Source of the DNA: Kitagawia praeruptora
Taxonomy: Eukaryota > Streptophyta > Magnoliopsida > Apiales > Apiaceae
Reading direction: 5' to 3'
Assembly (NCBI GenBank): GCA_037693485.1
Contig: CM075348.1
Location: forward strand, 14,056,501-14,120,500
Length of the DNA: 64,000 bases
The position numbers were made by a program, and so were the translations under genes. The notes under the pieces were generated by a model. The model was given only the letters and a program-made list of their open reading frames with translations. It was not told the origin of the DNA and searched no databases. Positions within the stretch are counted from its first letter, which is position 1. Every line of letters begins with the position of its first letter. Shown one piece after another: positions 1 through 10,308 of this stretch.

Positions 1-298
1 GAAGCAAAGGGATGATGTTGAATCTAGTCGTCGACTAGGTTCTACTTTAATATATCGTTCTTAGAACATTTTTCACGATGAAATTTTATTTAGTAAAGAT
101 TAATATCACTTGTTAACAATATGATTCGTTGAGAGAAAATGCCCAAAATGCCTAGATTTGGAGTTACATGGCCTGAAATGCCGATGTACGGAAGAGGCGG
201 CCCAGAATACCCACGGGTCACGCATTCTGTACATGCGTGACCTGAGACACGCATTACTGAAATGCGCAACAGGGGTCACGCATGTACTGAATGCGTGA

Positions 299-316
299 TG
301 ACGTCATATGACGTCA
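299..316. promoter_or_regulatory. Perfect 18-bp palindrome with two TGACGTCA sites
   Basis: The sequence is TGACGTCATATGACGTCA, identical to its reverse complement. It contains two complete TGACGTCA (CRE/C-box) sites, which plant bZIP factors of the TGA and HY5 type are known to bind. It lies inside the 130-935 inverted-repeat element, so it may only be element structure. Regulatory use is inference. Confidence 0.4.
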
Positions 317-784
317 TTATTGCAAACACAGCTCCGGCGAGCTCTGATGGCAAAATTCGCCTCTTTGTTCTCTCATTCCGTTCATCGCATTCCCAGGCCT
401 ACACATCACATTCTATATATCAAAATGAAGCCCAGGACTTTGTCTACATGTTCCATATCCGTTTATTGCGTTTTAGCCCCGCAGGGGCGTACACGAGCGT
501 AGTCGGAAAACATAATCGGAAAAAACCATTGAATTGGGGATTTTCAATACTGCAAATTAAACGTAATACAATTGGTTTAGTTGTGTAGATAATCGAATGC
601 CGATTCTATTGGTATATAGAATGTAGTTGGAAAGTGCGTACAATGGACGAACGAAGAGAAAAGAAATCAGTTGCCGGAATCGCCATGTCGCGGCTGGGGA
701 AGGAGATGAACAGTGGTTTGTGTCACGCATGTTCAACACGCGTGTCCCATGCTGATTTTCACATACCTATTTTGATTTTGTGAA

Positions 785-838
785 GGACACGCATGTATCA
801 AAGGAGTGTCCGGACACTCCTTTCCCACATGCGTGTCC
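785..838. repeat. 54-bp compound palindrome
   Basis: Outer arms GGACACGCATGT (785-796) and ACATGCGTGTCC (827-838) pair perfectly. Inner arms AAAGGAGTGTCC (800-811) and GGACACTCCTTT (812-823) abut with no loop. The only unpaired bases are ATC and CCC at 797-799 and 824-826. It is part of the inverted-repeat element at 130-935. Confidence 0.85.
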
Positions 839-935
839 CGTGGGTAAATAGGACCATGTGTTCCGAAAATTGGCATTTTGGACCATTTGTTTTGGGAGGT
901 GGGTATTTAGGGCCATCACCCATTCGTTGAGAAGG

Positions 936-1479
936 TTTAAAAAATTCATCACTCCATATGAGATTTATAACAAAATTACATATCAATTATTATTAAATTA
1001 AAATAAAATATTCTATATATAATAACTTAAAATAATATAAACAACGAATTTCCAATTAAAAACAGTAGCCTTAAATTTAAAAGTATTTAATATGAGCACA
1101 TCTTCTCTCATGATACTTTGAACATTTATGGCACATAATTTATTTACTTTTCAGAAGCTGAACCATATATAATTTTAAATTAAATTACGACAATAATCAT
1201 GCTTGTCTAAATTTTTTGAAGCAACTTATAAAACAATTCTCATACAATAAATATGAGAATAACCTGTACTAAATTAATTATTGGGATTATTTTTATTTTC
1301 GTTTTGGTAATTAATGTTTTAAAACAAATAGGTTGAATCTTCATTTACCGCTATAATATCAGTTGTTGGAATCTTAGTTATATGAATAACCTAGAAGAAA
1401 TATGTTAGCTGATATGCTGAATGCTGCGTTTTGCAGGGACAAATCCCTTGCAAAGGGATTCAAGTTAGTGCTATAAACA
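936..1479. other. AT-rich intergenic stretch, nothing recognised
   Basis: The DNA is AT-rich with frequent stops in all frames. I see no repeat unit, RNA gene or coding similarity. Confidence 0.6.
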
Positions 1480-1487
1480 CTAGCAAT

Positions 1488-2094
1488 CTCTGTTCTAAAA
1501 GTCGGCGATTAATCGGGATTAATCGCCGATTAATCGCTGTTCGGTAAGGAACCGAACTGATTTTAGAAAAATCGGCCAAAAAATCGTTTTTTCAAAAATT
1601 CGGGATTAATCGGGATTAATCGGGATTAATCGGGATTAATCGGTCAAAAATCGGATTAATCGGTCAAAAATCGGCATTATTGATAAAAAATTGAAAAATA
1701 AGTAGAAAATTTTAAAAAATTCAAAAAGTAATAAATTGAAATTTTTTTAAGAAAACTATTATTCTCATATACGAAACTAATATTTTAAACAGTTAAACAA
1801 TGAATTTTATCAATTTTTTCTCTCATATTGACCCCAATTCAAAAATTAGATCTTAAAATTTATATTTACTTTAATAATGCTATGTATTTTAAATATATTT
1901 GTATAAATATATGATAATTATTCATGTATAATCAAAATAATAAAATAATTATGTATATTAATAATAATTATATTTAAAAATAATATTAAATTAGTTCCGA
2001 TTAATGATCCGATTAATCATTCCGATTAATCCCCGATTAATCCCTGGACGGTGCCTCCACCGATTAAGTCCGATTTCCGCTTTTTACAACACTG
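1488..2094. mobile_element. hAT-type MITE with GATTAATC arrays
   Basis: An identical 8-bp target duplication CTAGCAAT flanks it (1480-1487 and 2095-2102). Termini are imperfect inverted repeats: CTCTGTTCTAAAAGTCGG on the left, and CAGTGTTGTAAAAAGCGG read inward from the right. The 8-bp duplication and CAGTG-like end fit the hAT superfamily. Both ends carry runs of a 10-bp unit CGGGATTAAT (tandem at about 1602-1645) and inverted ATTAATCGG units near 1998-2045, so each arm can pair with the other. The 607-bp element has no ORF and must depend on a transposase supplied elsewhere. Confidence 0.8.
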
Positions 2095-2102
2095 CTAGCA
2101 AT

Positions 2103-3574
2103 TTAGAAATGAAGGAAATATAAGGTAAACTGGCTCGTTTTTCGTCTTGCACCTTTCTTTTCTAGGTAACTTAATTTATGTTGTCCCCCAATTAACACTT
2201 TCGAAAAAAATTGTTTCAAGTTTGAATTTAAGGATTTCGCGTGGCGGAGACATGTGGCGGAAAGAATGAGAATTTCGTATCTTAGGATTACGAATTTATT
2301 GATGAACTAATTTGCTTATGTAATATCTTCGCACCGCTGCGTAATTCATGTTTATGTAACTATGTCAGTATGGTCTATAAGACTATAAGTCTATAACTAC
2401 CGGTTTTGTTGGCCGGAATGAGAAGAAATGTTGGGATTCGCTGAGCACTATATTAAGATGGATTATTGTATTTGTTTTGTTGTTATGGTCTGTAATATTG
2501 CTGAAATGGGAAATTGCTATGTTCTGTTTTGCTAGCCGTTTATGATTTATTGTTTTTGATTTCGAAATCTTAATCAAGATTAATCAAAAATTGCAAAACC
2601 TCGATCAGAACCTGTTTTCTTACATAAATATCCAAAATATCATAGTTAAATTTATTAAAATGTTAAGCATTGCTAGGTTACGTAATTTTGCACAATAAAT
2701 TTTTATTTTCCAGAGTACACAGCAATGAAATATAATGAAATAAAAACATTTACATTTTAATAAGTTATATTATTATTATAGTAAAATATCTTTTTTTTAC
2801 ATAAAAACGTATGCATATATATACTCTTAGGATGTACATAAAAATTTTAATGAAAACGTATGCATAAAAACATATGCATTTACGTATGCAATTTTCTTTC
2901 CAATTCCTTATATTTTAAAAAAATTCATAATTAAATATGCTGGATTGAAAAATTTTGAGGCCTGCAGCAAACTAAAAACTTCACTCTAATTTATACAATT
3001 TGTTTCTACAAAACTAAATCTTTCTAAAATTTGTAATCATAATATTCACCCATGATGCAGGTATATATGGAATTTGTTGTACACCCATTTTTAACTAAAT
3101 TTCCAAATTAATGGGTAAGTTATCGACCGACATGATTTCAAGAAAAGGTAAATTATCGACATAAACATCATTAACAAAACAAAAACTTCCACACTTAAAT
3201 AGTTGTATTTACATATTTATTCAATTAAAAAATTATACTCAATTCAAAATAAACATATATTAACATATTTTTAAGGATTTTTTTTTGTTTAAACTAACAA
3301 AATCACTAGAAAATAATGTAAATTTAAGATTAGAAATATCTCAAATCTCATGTATCAAACTACTTATGTAAAAATTTTCACCTGGTACAATAAAAGACAC
3401 AGTTGCTAAAAACAAAATCAACAGGGCAAAAATCACAAGTTAAAAAATACAAAGAGCCTCAAAATAAAAGACACCATATTGTTATTGTGTCCTAAAACAC
3501 TTGTAAGGAACAATTTCATGACCTTCAGACTTCAAATCAGTATCATTGACAGGCTATGTAGCCTTGCAACCAGG
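2103..3574. other. AT-rich intergenic stretch, nothing recognised
   Basis: This is AT-rich sequence with TATGCATA and ACGTATGCAT-like runs around 2800-2890. No protein similarity can be seen on either strand, and the minus-strand ORF at 2383-2577 looks random. Confidence 0.55.
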
Positions 3575-3709
3575 TCACAACTGTAAACTCAGATCCAAAT
3601 CATTCCCTGCTGTTGAAGTAGTGTTCTTGTTCTGATCAGAACTTTGGTATAAATTATCAACTTTCTGATCAAACTTGAACAATTCTCTTTTGCTGGAATG
3701 CTGCTGTTC
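3575..3709 (-). pseudogene. Possible C-terminal exon ending in an EAR-like LxLxL motif
   Basis: The minus strand has an open stretch of 44 codons ending at TGA 3577-3575. Its last residues are NDLDLSLQL, matching the LxLxL (EAR) repression motif found at the C-termini of many plant transcription repressors. The residues before it are polar (many Q, N, S, T, K), as in such tails. A stop lies just upstream and no DNA-binding domain is visible nearby, so it would be an isolated exon or relic. It is too short to name a family and chance cannot be excluded. Confidence 0.25.
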
Positions 3710-3849
3710 ATTTGATCATTACCTTGGCTTGATTCAAATTCTAGGAAGGTAAAGTGTTAATACAAGCCGTACTTTCAATTTGACTTGCAAAAAAAGATGG
3801 ATTTACATAACATTTACATAACATGACATAATCAGGTAAAGTATTAATG

Positions 3850-4610
3850 GAAAATCTTGTCCATGCCAGCAATGACCTCAAGCTTTGGAAGGCTACATAT
3901 AGATTTAGGTACTTCTCCAGTCAGAAAATTGACAGAATTGTCAATATCTATGAGCTCGGTAAGATTCCAAGCTCCTCGGGTATTTCACCAACAAGAATTG
4001 ATTGTATTAAAGCTCTAACGTTCGCAAATTCTTAAGCACACCAATTTGTGCTGGAATCTTACCTGTAAAGTAGATTCCACTTAATTCGAGATCAACAAGT
4101 GATGTCATGTTCCCTGTAAACGCTGGCATTTGACCTTGAATCTTGCATGTTGATAGTATCATGTGCATAAGTTTTGTCAACTTGGATAAGTTGTCAGGCA
4201 ATTTAGCAACTCAAGATGGTGAGATTGATGACAGACAAGGGAAATTCACCCGCGAAATTGCATGACAAGTCAAGCATCTTCAAAGATATAAGGGGAGAAG
4301 TATCTGGTAGAGTCCCAGTGAGATACAGTACATGGAGGTCATATTAGCTCTTCAAGTAAAGAACAGCTGGTGATGCTGTCTGGAAATTTGCCATGTAGGT
4401 GGTTGTCCAAAACGAAGAATGTGCGGTTCAGGAAAATAAGTGCATATCTGGGAAACGCCCGGACAGTGACCACCATGAGACATCAATCTTTACGACAACA
4501 TTCGATACCTATATGTTGCAAGCTGGGTTTGATCCATTTACATCCCAACCGGCCAACAAATTCCCGGAAAGAGAAACTTTGTTTTTGGACTCCACTCGGT
4601 AGAGAATAAC
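3850..4610 (-). pseudogene. CEPR1/XIP1-like LRR receptor kinase fragment
   Basis: Read on the minus strand, broken frames give a series of leucine-rich repeats in CEPR1 order: WWSLSGRFP (about 4460), NHLHGKFPDSITSCSLLEEL, TLPDTSP, LDLSCNFAGEFPLSVINLT, a clean 64-residue block at 4201-4007 with LPDNLSKLTKLMHMIL and SLVDLELSG, then GEIPEELG, TELIDIDNSVNFLTGEVP and ICSLPKLEVI (about 3860). The phrases SLSGRFP, SKLTKLMHM, LVDLELSG and ICSLP are characteristic of CEPR1, the receptor for C-terminally encoded peptides (nitrogen-demand signalling). The fragment is dead: there is a TAA in place of a Tyr codon after LRTLEL (4009-4007), several frameshifts, and no transmembrane or kinase part downstream. 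The match is from memory of the family, not a search. Confidence 0.75.
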
Positions 4611-5070
4611 ATCATTACACACCTTTGAAACTGATGTAATGTACAAACAAGCTAAATAATCTAAGAGGGCCCCTCAGAATCTTAGCTTTATACAGCAATG
4701 GGCTTGAATAAATTTATTACATTTCTCACACATTCAAATTTTCGTATAATATAGTTTCTTTTTAAAGGTTATAATCCTTGTGAGTAGTGGCTGCTCAGCA
4801 TCTCATACCAACTCGTTAAAATTCTTATGATTCATGGACACATAAAAGGCCTACCGGGATCAGTAGGTGATCCAGTTTTGACTAAGGTGTGAGACATAAA
4901 GATTTAAACAAATTCCTCTGATAAATTACAAAGATGTTCTAAAACAACCCAAGCAATCTACAGTCTAGACATCTCACAATGGCATTTAATTCATTAGGTC
5001 TTCTTACTCCAGTACATGATTAAAAAAACATGAGATGCATATCAAATTCGGCAGAGGTAATACGAAGCAT
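4611..5070. other. Intergenic spacer between LRR relic and ankyrin-type gene
   Basis: This holds the upstream side of the LRR relic and the 3' flank of the gene at 5071-8971, both on the minus strand. I see no further exon and no clear AATAAA signal after the stop at 5073-5071. Confidence 0.5.
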
Positions 5071-8000
5071 CTATGCCTTTCCTTTCTTGATTGCAGAAAA
5101 TACCGACGATGAAATATTTCTGACATCCAGATGTTTGAACGCCTCATTTAGGGGATAAGAAACACCTGGTTTCAACGCAGTTGTAAGAGTACGAGGCAAA
5201 CTCTGCAAACTCAATCTAAGAGTCGAATTCCTGTTCTCCTCGGCTAGTTGTTTAGGTACTTTCTCCTCTAAAGCCTGAAAGAAGAAACACAAATTACATA
5301 CCAAACCAAAAGCTACAATTCGATACCAACTTACCAAAAGCTACAATCGATGTACTTATTCCAACAAAAAACATAAAGGAAGTCTCATGTTTGTGTTCAA
5401 TCATATTGCAAATATTTATTAAACATAGCAAGTCCAATTACCGTCAAAGTCTCAGCCTCTTTGAACTTATTTCCGAGACAACTATCCAAACTGAACTGGA
5501 ATAGGCAAGTATCTTCTAAACTGAGTTCGTCAACTTTCCTCCCATCAAGTACTCTGCGACCAAATCAAATATGAACACTACATTTTCTTGCACTAATATA
5601 GTTGCACTAATATCAGGAGAAGTCTTGTTACCTGAAGATTGTTTCTGCTAGAGCATTGCAATTTCTGATATCAAGGCCATCATAATTTCGAAAGCTATCA
5701 TTATATCCACGAGGCATCTGTTTCACAGTCACATATTATATACTTTTGCAGTGAAAGAGACAAACACACACAGACACGCACCCACACGAATGTGTGCGGG
5801 GGTGCACATACGTGGCAAGAGAAACAGATCCATACAACGAATTTGTGTGTGTGCCCCGTACGTAATAGTATTTAGTATTTACACATGCCTATAATAACAA
5901 AAACGTATTTCCAAAAGATGAGGACTGAAATAAGTAATTTGAATTTCTTTATTTGAACTTTCTAAGAAAAGATAAACTAATCAATGATAAGGACAAGAGC
6001 TGTTCAAATATATGTTTAAATAGTCAGTCTTGTTTTGATCTTGAAAACTTAATTCCAGGTGAAAATCTTAATGGCCAGGAATAAGAATTGGCAATAATGT
6101 TAAATTTATATCAAACACCGCGTGTAATGTTATGTCAGGAGTTTTCACGAACAGTGTTTGAAAAACACCTATATAGACTATATACCTACAGTGCAATGGT
6201 TGGTGGATGTCCAACCCTAGGCACGATTAATATCATGGGAAAGGACTAAAAAGTGCTAAAATCTTGTATAGATAACTCAACGATGAAAACTAGTATAAAT
6301 TACACAAACAGTCCATTCATTGGAGAATTAGTAATGAACAAACAGAGTCCAAAATCATAAAGCATTACTACTGGGAAACAACAAAAGCTTTGAGCATATA
6401 CAAACTATATGTACAGGGGGACCTACGGCCAATGTTTATCACAGGAAAGAAAAACATATTGGAAATTTCCCTTACCAGTGAGTTAAAAACCCCAGGCGGC
6501 TGAAACTTTGATGGCTCCACGTACAACAAGCTGTTTTTCAGGTACTGAGGTGCTACTGTGTTAACCTTGGATGCATCTGTGGTTGAATGGTGGTTTGAAA
6601 ATTATTAAGGCATATCCAATAAAAAATTAGAAGATAGAAGTCTGAGAAGTAAGGAAAAACGGTATGTTGAAAATATAAAACAAAAAAAAAAGTTAAAACT
6701 CCTATGACAATGCATAACAGTAAGTTCAGTTCAGAAATGAAGATGTAAAAAGATAGGGGACCTTGTGAGCCTTCCGAACTGCCATCGGAAAGTGTGACGC
6801 CATCAGTAAGTTCGACAGTCAACTGTTGTTTCTGCAAGGAAAAGACAATAATGTGTTGTAATGATAAAAGAAGAAAAAGAATATGCAATCTGAGTGAAAA
6901 ACGACTATAAAAGAAAAGAACACAGCTTCAACACAGACGTGGCTTCAAGAACGAGTCGGCGCTATATGGGAAATAAGTGGAAAAGAATTAAGAGTGTGAG
7001 AGATATGAAACTTATGGAAAATGAATCCTTGTACTAGACATTTATGATGTGAGTGAGCCTCAGAATTATTTGTATATTACGCATAATCTCCAAGTATTAT
7101 CAGTCGTTTACATAGCTCTATTTTTTATTTTATTTTTTCTGATTTGAGATTAATTTAAAACTGTATAAAAGGGTGAAGTAAGTTGTATTTGCATCAATAC
7201 CTGATATTTCCATACGATTTGGAAAGCATATGAACACGTTAATGCTTAATATTAAGCAATTTTGAGTAAAAGAGGTACCTAACCGTCTAAGATACAATTT
7301 CATTCTTCACTTCTGTAAATAACTATTTAATTGCAAATATAATGATAAAAGTAGTCAAAAGGGATAGAAGAAAGTAGCATACCCCATCAAAGCCATGAAG
7401 ATCACCCCTCTTAGCAGACTCCAATAAAGTCCTGACAGAATCCATTTCTTTGATCTTGATTCTGCAGTTGTCTGATTCCTCGGGATTCAGAGAGGCAGAT
7501 AACTGAATGCCCTCTTTGATGAGAGAGGCGGTTTTAGTAGCAACAAGCATGCGTAACATTAGGGGGTCCCCAAAGTGAAGCTCAGAAGGCATGTTGGCAG
7601 TAGGTATATACATGGACGAGAAGTCGATAGGATATGAATAAGCCACCTTCAACAAAGCAGTGAGCTCAACAACTTTCCCCTGAAGTGAATAGTCAGTAAT
7701 GACATGCCTAATACGCGGGGTCACACTCAACAGAGTAGAGATGTTCTGCATCAATGATTTCTGCATTTAAGGAAACTACAAGTTAAATATTTGTGTGTGT
7801 GCGCTTATTTAGTTTAGTCCGTTAAGATTATAATAAAAAACAGAAGCTAAATATGTAGAAGGATAAAACTTTTTATTATTGCTGAATGAATAGAAACAAG
7901 ATATAGCTCCAGGCAGGCTATATAGACTCTTACTTAACAGAAATTCCTACAAATACTCCAACTGGTACCACTTCCCTAAAAAGACTCCAGCTAGCAACAC

Positions 8001-8971
8001 TAACATTATCGTGAAAGCGTAACAGCTAACACACAATTAGTAACTCCTAAAATTCTGAAAGCAAACTGCACTAAACTAGGAACTGCAACTGATGGAAAAA
8101 TAAGACCACAATTAACTAGAAAATAACAAAAAATGGACTTGACTAAAAATAAAGTATGCACTAATTTTTAACAAGGATTTGACTTGTTGGAAACATTAAT
8201 AAAAAAGAGAATGGTACCACTTTCTCGTTGCCATGGAACATGGAAAGCAACTCATGCACAGACATTTGAGGAGTCCAAGGAATAAGATATCTACAAAAGG
8301 GGTATAATAAAAATAAACATGTAAGGAGGTGCATAGGAGGTAGGAACCAAGGAAATGAAGACAATAATAATTAATAGTGTAGGTACAGAGATTTGACATA
8401 ACAGACCTTATCATTTTGAGAGCCGTCTCCAATGGAGTGAGGGCGTAAAAGGGTGAATCAGGATCACCATAGCATCTAACATCAAGCTTAGCTCTATATG
8501 TATGAACCAATTTACTAACTAACGATTCGGAAGATGTGAGAACAGCAAGGTGGAGGGGGAACATCCCATCTAAGACGGGAGCATGAATATCAACACGAGG
8601 CTTATTATGGGGTGAAAGAGTCGTAAATTCTGGTCTCCCGTAAATTAACATGGACACTTTGGGTAAAGATAAAAACAAATCAGGATTAGCATGATGATTA
8701 AATTTAGCATATTGTAAATGTTCCTTAAACACAGCCTCATCTTTCTTGCTAAATCTCTTTACAATATTCTGCTCCATATCAGAAAAAATCTGCACAACAT
8801 GTCAGGAGAATGAATGCATCATGAATCAACACACAAAACATAATATGTGAGAGAATGCATCTTCAACACACAAATATATCTATCTATTTTTTTATATATA
8901 AAAAGAAAAGACACACACACACACACACGCATACCTCAATCAAAGAAATGAAAGAGTACCTTTTCATCCAT
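5071..8971 (-). CDS. Ankyrin-repeat-like protein, nine exons, 471 residues
   Basis: Nine minus-strand segments join in frame through GT/AG sites: 8971-8960 (MDEK), 8789-8407, 8290-8221, 7760-7383, 6831-6762, 6576-6476, 5717-5632, 5553-5442, 5274-5071 (stop). The sum is 1416 nt. Exon 3 may instead end at 8218, adding one Val. The ATG at 8971 is chosen because MDEK splices in phase to the next exon and has G at +4. Residues about 78-108 (DGMFPLHLAVL...) form an ankyrin repeat, and about 117-132 (ALTPLETALKMI) part of a second. The rest is hydrophilic and mostly helical-looking, with no signal peptide, BTB domain or kinase motif. Hydrophobic runs seen in longer ORFs here are intron translations. 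I do not recognise the subfamily; ankyrin repeats imply protein binding, but partner and pathway are unknown. All frames are open, so it is probably functional. Confidence 0.75.
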
Positions 8972-10138
8972 CGAATTGAATTGAAGATAATTGTCCCCTT
9001 TGTCTGACCTAACCCCCCTTGCCTTCTCCTTCAGTTTAGTACAGCTTACTGCTAATACTTCGGCTTTTTATTGCTCACAAATCATACTTCGGGTTTTGTT
9101 TGACGGACCGGTCCAATTTATTTACAATGGGCCTGGAATCTGACACATTTTCTTCTTGTCATTAGTGAAGCCCAGTCTCATTTTCCAAATCTATCTATCT
9201 ATCTTTTTTTCTATGATACAACGAAAAGATAATAAAAGCTTCATCATCTAACCGAAATGTATGTTTAACCAATCCATGAGTCTAACAATCCATAAGAAAG
9301 AGATTCCTCCGGAAGTTTAGATAATTACACATTTATATCCATCAAAAAAGGTCTCGTTAAAAACCTCATAAGAGCAAAATCCTATGGGAAAAAAGCTCAA
9401 GCGGGGAAAAAAGAGTGCCTTACTAAACAAATGAGTACATCATTTAAAAAAATAACATCAAATGACTAGAAAATTCTTGAATCTTCAGCTTGATTCAACC
9501 ACTCTAGTAATGCATAATCTCGCCTTCATCCATCTTCTCACCCTAAAATCCCAAAATTATGTCGTCATTCATCTTCTCTTTACACTTCTACCCATCCACG
9601 GAACCTGAATAAATCAATACAAACAAATAATATTATGTCAAAAAACCAAAATCGAATATACATTAAATAATTATTTTACTCAATGAAAATAATAACATTG
9701 AACAATTTTATATATCTAACCAAAGGGATCCCCTATGGTTAGACATATAAAAATCAATTTCTCATAAAAGATCTTTTATAAAGCCATCTAAAATGACAAC
9801 ATATTCCAAATCAATAAATGATCCAAATCGTCAAAAATGACATCAACAATAACCCAAAATTGGTCCACAAAACCACAAATAAATGGCACACCCTCAAAGG
9901 TACAAACCAAAATCATATAAAATGGTACAAGAAAAACATTTAAAAAATATAGATTTCATCTACCAAGAAATATATTTCATTTTTACACTAGTAGAAAAAT
10001 AATAATACATTACAAGATATAAAATTAATAAATATTATCAAATAACTACATACCATTTTTACCATTAAAAATCAATATTAAAAAAATGACATAACTTCAA
10101 TCTATCTATCTATCTTCTATCTATCTAGAAGATATAAT
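8972..10138. other. Upstream region of the ankyrin-type gene and AT-rich spacer
   Basis: The first 100 bases hold the 5' leader and presumed promoter of the minus-strand gene; no clear TATA box stands out. A segment near 9345-9420 (CTCGTTAAAAACCTCATAAG and on) looks like a dispersed repeat. The rest is AT-rich without coding signal. TCTA microsatellite lies at about 10100-10130. Confidence 0.5.
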
Positions 10139-10308
10139 ATATAATAGGGAGGCTGTTTCCGAAGGACCCCCGGCCAAATACAGAATTACAAATACAGAAA
10201 TACAAATACAGAAAGGAAACCTAATACAAACTAAGAAACTCACGCACACGCAGGAGTCGAACCCCTGACCTCCTTCAAAGGAGGCCAGTGGCTCAACCAC
10301 TGCACCAA
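10139..10308 (-). mobile_element. Au-like tRNA-derived SINE
   Basis: On the minus strand the 5' head is tRNA-like: GTGCAGTGGTTGAGCCACTG (box A region, 10305-10286) and GGTTCGACTCC (box B, about 10265-10254). The 3' end reads GGTCCTTCGGAAACAGCCTC, the hallmark of the Au SINE family known from many flowering plants. The internal part has short ACAAATACAGAAA repeats. The element is about 170 bp, which fits the family. It would be transcribed by RNA polymerase III and mobilised by a LINE. Confidence 0.8.

Larger units (their letters stand above)
130..935. mobile_element. Terminal-inverted-repeat element (non-autonomous, unclassified)
   Basis: The two ends are imperfect inverted copies. Both read roughly GCCCWAAATRCC, then ATGGYCYDAAATGCC, then TACCCACGGG and a CACGCAT motif (left near 140-225, right as reverse complement near 925-815). 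The interior is full of CACGCATGT/ACATGCGTG motifs and holds two strong palindromes (299-316 and 785-838). No transposase is encoded; the small ORFs here are not gene-like. Ends are approximate and no clean target duplication was found. A MULE-like or fold-back MITE is the best guess. Confidence 0.5.

Noticed and set aside
6553..6888. 111-residue minus-strand ORF with apparent membrane segment
   Set aside because: It reads through an intron of the ankyrin-type gene. Only the exon 5 part (6831-6762) is real in this frame; exon 6 joins by splicing. The hydrophobic part is intron.
5071..8971. Identity as NPR1 or an ACD6-type membrane protein
   Set aside because: No BTB domain, no NPR1 C-terminal motifs and no transmembrane helices in the spliced product; a single clear ankyrin repeat is too little to choose a subfamily.
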